From the NCBI GenBank assembly GCA_016931365.1, contig JAFGEY010000419.1:1-5120 (forward strand): 5,120 nt of DNA, read 5' to 3'. This document shows positions 1 to 4,762 of this stretch, piece by piece (position 1 is the first letter of the stretch; the number at the start of each line of letters is the position of its first letter). A program made the translations under genes and the position numbers. This stretch comes from Anaerolineae bacterium. GTDB lineage: Bacteria > Chloroflexota > Anaerolineae > JAFGEY01. The notes below the pieces were generated by a model. That model ran no database searches. It was given only the letters and a program-made list of their open reading frames with translations, and was not told where the DNA came from.

Positions 1-1
1 C

Positions 2-3000
2 AGCGATCACTGGCTGGACGTGGCCGCGTTCGACCAGACGGCGACGGCCTGCCAGACACACGCCCATCGCCGCCTGGAGCGCTGCCCAGCCTGCCTGCGC
101 CGGCTGGCCGAGGCTATCCAATGGTATCAGGGCGATTTTTTGGCCGGTTTTGCCCTGCCCAGCGATCTGTTCGAGCAGTGGGTGGTCACAGAGCGGGAAA
201 GGCTGCACCGGCAGGCGCTCGACATCTTGCACGCCCTGGCCGCCTACCACGAGCGGCGCGGCGAGCATGCGTTGGCTCTTGGCTATGCCCGCCGCCAGAT
301 CGCCCTGGAGAGCTGGCAGGAAGAGGCGCACCGCCAGGCCATGCGCGCCCTGGCCGCTCAGGGGCAGCGCGAGGCCGCGCTCAAGCAGTATGAAGCCTGC
401 CGTCAGACATTGGCGCAAGAGTTGAGCGTCGAACCGGAAGCCGAGACCACCCGCCTGTACGAGCAAATCCGCACCACTGATGCCTCATCCCTTATTCCTT
501 CTCCCTCTCACCACCTTCCCGCCCCGCTGACTCCTTTTGTAGGGCGCGAGGCGGAACTGGCGCAGATCGAAACCTGCCTGCAAGACCCGGCCTGCCGCCT
601 GCTCACCCTGGTGGGATTGGGCGGCATCGGCAAGACGCGGCTGGCCCTGGAAGCCGCCACAGAGCAGGCCTGGAGCTTCGAGCGCGGCGCGTTTTGGGTG
701 TCGCTGATTGGCGTGCAGGGAATCGAAGGAATTGTGCCGGCCATCGCCCAGGGGATTGGCTTTTCGTTCTTTGGGCGCGGCGAACCCCAACAGCAGCTTA
801 CCGATTACCTGCGCAACAAAGAGATGCTTTTGGTGCTGGACAACGTCGAGCACCTGCTGGCGGGAATGAACATCGTCGCCGACCTCTTGCGCGCCGCGCC
901 GGATGTCAAGATGCTGGTCACCTCGCGGGCGCGGCTGAATATGCGCTGCGAGACGGTGCTGGCGGTGGACGGGATGGAATATCCAGATGAGCGGCACGTG
1001 GCAGAGGATGACCTGCGCCAATACAGCTCGGTCATCCTCTTTATGCACGAGGCGCGGCGCGTCTGCCCCGGCTTTGCCCTGACCGACGAAACTTTGCCCC
1101 ACGTGGCGCATATCTGCCGGCTGGCGCAGGGCATGCCGCTGGCCATCCTGCTGGCGGCGGCGTGGGCGGCGGCGCTGACCCCGGCCCAGATCGCCGCCGA
1201 GGTGGAAAAGAGCCTGGATTTCTTGCAGGTCGGCTGGAAGGACGAGACGCGGCATGGCAGCATGCGCGCCGTGTTCGACTCGGCGTGGCGGATGTTGAGC
1301 CAGGACGAGCAAGCGGCGTTGGCGCGGCTGTCGGTGTTTCGTGGCGGGTGGACGCTGGCGGCAGCAGAGCAGGCGGCCGGAGCCGACCTAGTCATGCTGA
1401 ATGGACTGGCGGCCAAGTCGCTGGTGCAGTGGCTCCCCACCTCGGCCCTCCCCCGCAAGGCAGGGGAAGTCACGCCAGCAGCGGGTGGGGGAGGCCGCTA
1501 TGAGATGCACGAGCTGCTGCGCCAATATGCGGAGGAAAAGCTCAAGGAATCGGGCGAGGAGGCCTGGGCGCGTGACCAGCATGGCGCGTTTTATATGGCC
1601 AGGCTACGGCAATGGAGCGCCGACTGGCGTAGCATCCGGCAGAGACAGGCGGCGGAGGAGATGACGGTCGAGATCGACAACGCTCACGCCGCCTGGGATT
1701 GGACGGCCAGGCAAGGGTTCGTCACACAGTTGGATGGGGCAATGGTTGCTCTCAAACGGTTCTACGATCACTGGAACCGTGGGCAAGAAGCAGAAAGGGC
1801 ATTTCAGTTGGCTGCCGGCTGTCTGTGGGCGATGGTCGACGAACCGTCGGTGGCCCCTCAGACGATCAAGACCTTGATCAAATTGCTGGTGCAGTTGAGT
1901 ACGCTGAATGTCCTGTTTGACCAGGAAAAGGTGGAGCGCTTGCGCCGGCAGTGCCAGGCGCTGCTGGCCCGGCCCGAATTGGCCAGCCAGGATGTTCGCT
2001 TTGAGCAGACCTTGGTCTTGTTGATGCCGCCAGTGTTGGGCGGCCCGCGTCTGTTTGAACGAGATCCCCACCTGCTCGAAGAATGCCTGGCCCGGTTCCG
2101 GAAGCTGGGCGACCGTTGGTGGGAAGGGTTTGTGTTGGGTGGACTGGGCGTCTGGGAGTCAGCCCTCGGCAACAGAGAGTCCTCTCAACACTACCTGGAA
2201 GAGAGCATGTCCATCTTTCAATCTCTCGGCGACCGCGAAATGGCTTTTGGATTGTCCTACTGGCTCAGCATCAACGCACTTGGCCGAGGAGATGCGGCGG
2301 AAACTGAACGGTTGGGGCGACTGGCGCTACAGATCGGCAAAGACCTGTATGGTCAATACGGTACAGGGTACGGACAGTGGATTCTCAGCTTTGCGCTGCC
2401 TTTATCCGGCAGATACGCCGAAGCCCGCGCGGCAGAGGAGATGCATCTAGCGATCTGGCAAGCGCTAGGCATCCCAGATACCGACGTTTTTCGTTCCAAT
2501 CTGGGATGGATTTTAACCGGCCTGGGGCAATATGAACAGGCGCGCTTCCAGGTGCAAAAATCATTGGATTTCTGTCGAAGCATCGGAGATGTGCACGCTC
2601 CACCGCGCATATTATGGTATTTGGCCAAGATCGTATTCGTTCAAGGCGACGTGGCATTGGCCGACCAACTGGCGCGACAGAGCCTGGACGAGTATAAAAA
2701 AGGCACATCGCCCGAAATCAGCCTGCCCTGGACGTTGAGAGGGTACACTGCTTGCCGGATGGGGCAATACGCCCAAGCCGCCGAATTCATTGCTCGGGGG
2801 TTGCGCATCAGCATGGAGCAAGGATACTTTGGCGCCCAGTTCTATGCGCCGCCGGCGGCAGCCTTGCTGGCCCTGGAGAAGGGGCACATTGAGCGGGCGG
2901 TGGAACTGTATGCTCTGGCCCTGTGCCATCCTTACATCGCCAACTCGCGTTGGTTTGAGGATGTGGCGGGCCAACGCATTGCCGCCGCGGCGATGGCATT

Positions 3001-3115
3001 GCCGCCGCAAGTGCGTGAGGCCGCCGAGGCACGCGGCCGGGCGCGGGATTGGCACATCACAATGCGGGAACTGCTGGACGAATTGGAGCAAATGCAGGTC
3101 ACGCCGCAAGCGTGA
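2..3115 (+). CDS. SARP/AfsR-like regulator: BTAD + STAND (NB-ARC-like) ATPase + TPR, 5'-truncated by window edge
   Basis: The frame is open to the left edge. The residues before the first possible start (GTG at 20) read SDHWLD, which continues the BTAD sequence, so the gene begins outside the window and GTG 20 is not a real start. About 1037 residues are visible (numbered from nt 2). Residues 1 to about 157 are a BTAD helical domain, including QWYQGDFLAGF and SVEPEAETTRLYEQI. A P-loop NTPase follows from about 177 (TPFVGREAEL): Walker A GLGGIGKT at 205-212, Walker B LLVLDN at 276-281, MLVTSR at 304-309 and a GLPLA-like GMPLA at 377-381. A winged-helix-like part with MHELLRQYAEEKL lies near 502. 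From about 520 to the end there are degenerate TPR-like helical pairs. Family knowledge: an ATP-dependent cytoplasmic transcription regulator whose TPR part senses a ligand or partner. The missing N-terminus should be an OmpR-type winged helix, as in the broken downstream copy. Stop TGA at 3113-3115. The target genes are unknown. Confidence 0.93.
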   Translation, partial: SDHWLDVAAFDQTATACQTHAHRRLERCPACLRRLAEAIQWYQGDFLAGFALPSDLFEQWVVTERERLHRQALDILHALAAYHERRGEHALALGYARRQIALESWQEEAHRQAMRALAAQGQREAALKQYEACRQTLAQELSVEPEAETTRLYEQIRTTDASSLIPSPSHHLPAPLTPFVGREAELAQIETCLQDPACRLLTLVGLGGIGKTRLALEAATEQAWSFERGAFWVSLIGVQGIEGIVPAIAQGIGFSFFGRGEPQQQLTDYLRNKEMLLVLDNVEHLLAGMNIVADLLRAAPDVKMLVTSRARLNMRCETVLAVDGMEYPDERHVAEDDLRQYSSVILFMHEARRVCPGFALTDETLPHVAHICRLAQGMPLAILLAAAWAAALTPAQIAAEVEKSLDFLQVGWKDETRHGSMRAVFDSAWRMLSQDEQAALARLSVFRGGWTLAAAEQAAGADLVMLNGLAAKSLVQWLPTSALPRKAGEVTPAAGGGGRYEMHELLRQYAEEKLKESGEEAWARDQHGAFYMARLRQWSADWRSIRQRQAAEEMTVEIDNAHAAWDWTARQGFVTQLDGAMVALKRFYDHWNRGQEAERAFQLAAGCLWAMVDEPSVAPQTIKTLIKLLVQLSTLNVLFDQEKVERLRRQCQALLARPELASQDVRFEQTLVLLMPPVLGGPRLFERDPHLLEECLARFRKLGDRWWEGFVLGGLGVWESALGNRESSQHYLEESMSIFQSLGDREMAFGLSYWLSINALGRGDAAETERLGRLALQIGKDLYGQYGTGYGQWILSFALPLSGRYAEARAAEEMHLAIWQALGIPDTDVFRSNLGWILTGLGQYEQARFQVQKSLDFCRSIGDVHAPPRILWYLAKIVFVQGDVALADQLARQSLDEYKKGTSPEISLPWTLRGYTACRMGQYAQAAEFIARGLRISMEQGYFGAQFYAPPAAALLALEKGHIERAVELYALALCHPYIANSRWFEDVAGQRIAAAAMALPPQVREAAEARGRARDWHITMRELLDELEQMQVTPQA
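104..244 (+). repeat. BTAD block duplicated at 3893-4033 (upstream copy)
   Basis: This block aligns without gaps to 3893-4033 at a constant offset of 3789. It includes an exact 39-bp identity (184-222 against 3973-4011). It encodes LAEAIQWYQGDFL, FALPSDLFEQW and TERERLHRQALDIL. The similarity stops after position 244. The block shows that the two regulators are close paralogs, by tandem duplication or later gene conversion. Confidence 0.85.
1444..1496. repeat. GC-rich imperfect palindrome embedded in frame in the regulator gene
   Basis: The left arm GGCCCTCCCCC (1444-1454) matches the reverse complement of GGGGGAGGCC (1487-1496) except for one extra C. A smaller inner hairpin, TCCCC/GGGGA, is visible at about 1449-1467. 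The segment is translated as a Pro/Gly/Ala-rich linker (PTSALPRKAGEV, then TPAAGGGGR) between KSLVQW and the conserved YEMHELLRQYA. In this family those two motifs are usually joined by a short loop. This looks like a repeat element that inserted without breaking the frame, but a natural GC-rich loop is possible. Confidence 0.45.
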
Positions 3116-3130
3116 TCATACCTTGAAAAT

Positions 3131-3169
3131 AACAGACCTTGCAGGTTTCGGAAACCTGCAAGGTCTGTT
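3131..3169. repeat. perfect 39-bp palindrome (19-bp arms, single-base centre)
   Basis: The arms are 3131-3149 (starting AACAGACCTTGCAGG) and 3151-3169 (ending CCTGCAAGGTCTGTT), perfectly complementary around G3150. It begins 16 bp after the stop codon of the regulator. As RNA it would make a long stem with a small CGG loop, but no U-tract follows, so it is not a standard intrinsic terminator. From memory, very similar GACCTTGCAGGTTT...AAACCTGCAAGGTC palindromes recur between genes in Chloroflexota and some other phyla, so I read it as a dispersed palindromic repeat that may also end transcription. Read on either strand it encodes DLAGF-NLQGL, typical of spurious ORFs over such repeats. Confidence 0.8.
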
Positions 3170-3175
3170 GCATGG

Positions 3176-3204
3176 CTCGCGCCCACGCAGGGCGTGGGCG
3201 CGAG
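3176..3204. terminator. GC-rich hairpin, possible terminator of the regulator gene
   Basis: The perfect 13-bp arms are CTCGCGCCCACGC (3176-3188) and GCGTGGGCGCGAG (3192-3204), with an AGG loop. It lies 7 bp after the 39-bp palindrome and 61 bp after the regulator stop codon. What follows is TTGAGCTTATGG, only weakly T-rich, so it is not a canonical rho-independent terminator, though the stem is strong. Since a minus-strand gene remnant lies just beyond, it may have separated convergent genes. The hairpin is certain in sequence; the terminator function is inferred. Confidence 0.5.
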
Positions 3205-3229
3205 TTGAGCTTATGGTGCGGGCGTCACC

Positions 3230-3442
3230 TTACCGGCACACGGACCTGGGCTGCTGCAAATGGGTCAACAGTCGTCGGAGAATATCCAGATGAGCCGGCA
3301 GCAAAACATGGTACACGCCGGGGGTGTCGTTGAGCTCGAAATGGTAGCAGCGCATCTTTTCCCAGGCCATGACCGCGTTGTTGGTCATGTCCTCAAGCAC
3401 ACCGTCGCCGTCTCGTAAAAATAGGACATCACCTCCTTTCGA
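3230..3442 (-). pseudogene. C-terminal remnant of an unidentified protein, possibly alpha/beta-hydrolase-like
   Basis: On the minus strand a frame is open from the TGA at 3445-3443 to a TAA at 3232-3230 and gives 70 residues of plausible protein. These include LFLRDGDGVLEDM, AWEKMRCYHFEL and GVYHVLLPAHLDILRRLLTHL. The only ATG (3388) gives 52 residues and has no convincing ribosome binding site, and no longer frame precedes it, so a decayed gene end is more likely than a small gene. The RDGDG...V motif followed about 30 residues later by YHVLLP resembles the acid and histidine ends of an alpha/beta-hydrolase catalytic triad. That resemblance is inference from motif spacing only. It sits convergent to the upstream regulator and back to back with the promoter of the downstream one. 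Confidence 0.4.
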
Positions 3443-3527
3443 TCACCCCACGCTCATCTCTCCGCAGCATACCCGGAACAGGCGTCCGCAGCTGTTCCAG
3501 CCGCTGCGGCCCGCATCACAACAACGC

Positions 3528-3557
3528 TTGAAAGTTGACGATATTTTGTTGTATAAT
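3528..3557 (+). promoter_or_regulatory. sigma70-type promoter of the broken regulator copy
   Basis: A -35 element TTGAAA (3528-3533, five of six consensus) and a perfect -10 TATAAT (3552-3557) are separated by 18 bp. The predicted transcript would start near 3564, about 100 nt before the ATG at 3663. The surrounding 3525-3580 is clearly more AT-rich than its neighbourhood. A second TTGACG at 3535 is only 11 bp from the -10, too close to serve as its -35. No intact gene precedes the GNAT gene on this transcript, so this promoter is a candidate driver of it. Confidence 0.65.
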
Positions 3558-3560
3558 ATC
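3540..3560. promoter_or_regulatory. small dyad overlapping the -10 element, candidate operator
   Basis: GATATT (3540-3545) and AATATC (3555-3560) are exact inverted repeats separated by 9 bp, and the right arm covers part of TATAAT. A repressor bound here would block the promoter. Arms of 6 bp in an AT-rich stretch can arise by chance, so this is weak. Confidence 0.2.
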
Positions 3561-3621
3561 CATGTTTTTATACACGCACCTCGCCGTTCCGCGCGCCTTT
3601 TCTTCCATGATAGCAGCCTGG

Positions 3622-3650
3622 CGTGACCGAAACGTGACCGGATCGTGACA
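3622..3650 (+). promoter_or_regulatory. three heptamer direct repeats at 11-bp period, SARP/OmpR-type binding site
   Basis: CGTGACC (3622-3628), CGTGACC (3633-3639) and CGTGACA (3644-3650) are separated by exactly 4 bp each (GAAA, GGAT). SARP-family regulators with OmpR-type winged helices are known to bind tandem heptamers with 4-bp spacers, that is, one helical turn apart on the same DNA face. The array lies about 58 bp downstream of the predicted transcription start and ends just before the ribosome binding site. Autorepression by roadblock therefore fits this placement better than classic activation over a -35 element. Candidate ligands are the product of the broken copy and the upstream paralog. 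Confidence 0.6.
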
Positions 3651-3662
3651 AGGGGAGGTTTG

Positions 3663-4036
3663 ATGAGCCGCCTGACCATTTCCCTGCTCGGTTCTTTTCA
3701 TGTCGCCCTGGATGGCCGGACTGTCGCTCATTTTGGCGACGACACGGCCCACGCACTGCTGGCCTACCTGGCCCTGCACGCCGACTCCCCCCAGCCGCGC
3801 TCAGTGCTGGCCGGACTGTTGTGGCCCGATCAGCCCGAAGCGGCCGCCTTGCAGGCCTTGCACCAGGCGCTCAGCCGCCTGCACGGCGCCTGCTGGCCGA
3901 GGCGGTGGAATGGTATCGCGGCGATTTTCTGAACGGGTTTGCGCTGCCCAGCGACCTGTTCGAGCCGTGGGCGGTCACAGAGCGGGAAAGGCTGCACCGG
4001 CAGGCGCTCGAGATGCTGCACGTCATAGCCGCCGCC
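3663..4036 (+). pseudogene. broken second copy of the SARP/BTAD regulator (internal deletion, frame change, C-terminal loss)
   Basis: ATG 3663 is preferred over GTG 3645 because GGAGG at 3654-3658 is 4 nt upstream of it. The first 76 residues or so read as the start of an OmpR-type winged helix: ISLLGSFHVALDGR, AHALLAYLALHAD, RSVLAGLLWPDQPEAA, LHQALSRLHGA. Homology then jumps at about 3883 into the BTAD (RRLLAEAVEWYRGDF, ALPSDLFEPW, TERERLHRQALEML), but in the -1 frame. The original frame runs CWPRRWNGIAAIF to TGA at 3930-3932, giving an 89-residue product without the wing. BTAD homology ends near 4033, and no ATPase or TPR sequence follows. Against a full family member, it has lost the wing and start of the BTAD, and everything after the first part of the BTAD. 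LQALHQALSRLH lacks the usual N-L-R of the recognition helix. It is probably non-functional; a residual DNA-binding peptide is unlikely but possible. Confidence 0.85.
3893..4033 (+). repeat. BTAD block duplicated from 104-244 (downstream, degraded copy)
   Basis: This is the partner of the block at 104-244, gap-free, with 39 identical bases at 3973-4011. It starts at the internal deletion joint (CTGGCCGAGGC is shared at 104-114 and 3893-3903), and the match is lost after GCCGCC at about 4033. Confidence 0.85.
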
Positions 4037-4108
4037 GCTTGCCCCTACGCTCCGCGTGGAGACAAAAAAATAAAACCAAAAGCAAATCAAAGGAGAGCAA
4101 GGAAAATT

Positions 4109-4552
4109 ATGGATCAAGAATATCAAATCAGCTATGTTGAACAGCCTGATGATGCGATTTGGGAAGCCATTGGGGGAGGCATCAACGAGTACAACACCCA
4201 GCAAGCGGGCAACGATCAGGGCAAACGGTTGTGTTTTATCCTTTACACGCCGGACCAGAAAATCGCCGGCGGCCTGATCGGCATCACCTATTGGGATTGG
4301 CTTTATATCGACCTGTTATGGCTCCAGGACGATCTGCGGGGTCACGGACATGGGCATCGCCTTTTGACGCTTGCCGAACAAGAGGCGCGACAGCGCGGCG
4401 CCAAACACGCCTATCTGGACACATTCAGCTTTCAGGCGCCAGACTTTTACAAAAAGCATGGCTATCAGGTTTTTGGCACGCTGGAAGACTTTCCGGCCGG
4501 ACACAAACGCTACTTTATGAAAAAACAACTCGAGGCAGACAAACAAGAGTAA
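4109..4552 (+). CDS. GNAT family N-acetyltransferase
   Basis: This gene encodes a 147-residue protein, the normal length for a single-domain GNAT enzyme, which transfers an acetyl group from acetyl-CoA to an amine. The acetyl-CoA pyrophosphate loop (R/Q-x-x-G-x-G) is visible as RGHGHG at residues 77-82, after the beta-strand YIDLLWLQDD and before helix LLTLAEQEARQRGA. The motif B region is LDTFSFQAPDFYKKHGYQVFG (residues 103-123), with Y114 as a candidate general acid. The C-terminal FPAGHKRYFMKKQL is typical of a common uncharacterised cytosolic GNAT subgroup. The start is supported by AAGGA at 4099-4103, 5 nt upstream; AAGGAG at 4090-4095 is farther away. The leader at 4064-4108 is A-rich, unlike the flanks. 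The gene follows the regulator remnant and shares its frame with the BTAD piece, but independent translation is far likelier than a fusion. The substrate is unknown; detoxification or small-molecule acetylation are guesses. Confidence 0.9.
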   Translation: MDQEYQISYVEQPDDAIWEAIGGGINEYNTQQAGNDQGKRLCFILYTPDQKIAGGLIGITYWDWLYIDLLWLQDDLRGHGHGHRLLTLAEQEARQRGAKHAYLDTFSFQAPDFYKKHGYQVFGTLEDFPAGHKRYFMKKQLEADKQE

Positions 4553-4600
4553 CGAGCGTGGAGACTCCGCTTTCGTCGGGCAATAGTCCGGCGGCGCAGT

Positions 4601-4618
4601 GGTGGATTGTGATCCGCC
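4601..4618 (+). other. weak hairpin after the acetyltransferase gene
   Basis: GGTGGAT (4601-4607) can pair with ATCCGCC (4612-4618), with one G-U pair and a TGTG loop. It is 48 nt after the GNAT stop codon and has no T-tract, so a terminator role is only possible. The remainder of 4553-4680 shows no gene that I recognise. Confidence 0.2.
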
Positions 4619-4683
4619 GTGAGCCCGTCAAGGCATTTCTCTTGTCCCGGCGCTCCGGATCGGGCTACACTTAACCGTGAAAC

Positions 4684-4720
4684 TTGACTTGTCATATCAG
4701 CCAATGATTGAAATCATTGG
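4684..4720 (+). promoter_or_regulatory. perfect 20-bp dyad with TTGACT upstream: candidate operator/promoter of the SDR gene
   Basis: CCAATGATT (4701-4709) and AATCATTGG (4712-4720) form a perfect inverted repeat with a 2-bp centre GA, 42 bp before the SDR start. This size and symmetry are typical of sites for dimeric repressors such as the MarR or TetR families. TTGACT at 4684-4689 resembles a -35 element; the -10 expected inside the dyad (ATTGAA at 4707-4712) is poor, so the promoter part is uncertain. An RNA hairpin from this site would be short and AT-rich with no T-run, so a terminator is unlikely. Confidence 0.45.
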
Positions 4721-4762
4721 CCGCTCTGTGTGGGAACGAGAAACGAGAAAACGGATCTGGAG

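Noticed and set aside
20..22. GTG as the start codon of the regulator
   Set aside because: The frame continues upstream to the window edge with sequence typical of the family (SDHWLD), and a BTAD-only start would lack the DNA-binding domain, so the gene is cut by the window edge.
485..1312. Long minus-strand open frame (275 codons) opposite the regulator gene
   Set aside because: It lies fully within the NTPase-coding part, its translation is low-complexity and Arg/Gln/His-rich with no domain, and GC-rich genes routinely produce such antisense frames.
2612..3109. Minus-strand open frame (165 codons) opposite the TPR part
   Set aside because: It is an antisense shadow of a gene whose plus-strand translation has clear family features, and it has no convincing start context.
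3280..3295. 16-bp exact match (GAATATCCAGATGAGC) to 977-992 inside the regulator gene
   Set aside because: The flanks are unrelated and the two copies are read on opposite strands in different frames (EYPDE against AHLDI). Most likely chance, though unexpected for a 5-kb window.
3427..3439. Very strong Shine-Dalgarno AAAGGAGGT on the minus strand followed by ATG
   Set aside because: The ATG is only 1 nt after the motif and its frame stops after 14 codons. It is not in frame with the 70-residue remnant, so it cannot be the start of that protein.
3535..3557. TTGACG with TATAAT as a promoter
   Set aside because: The spacer is only 11 bp. TTGAAA at 3528-3533 with an 18-bp spacer is the usable -35.
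4045..4075. CTCCGCGTGGAG hairpin next to an A-run as a terminator
   Set aside because: The stem has only 4 bp and the run is A on the plus strand; on the minus strand the T-run comes before the hairpin, the wrong order for a terminator.
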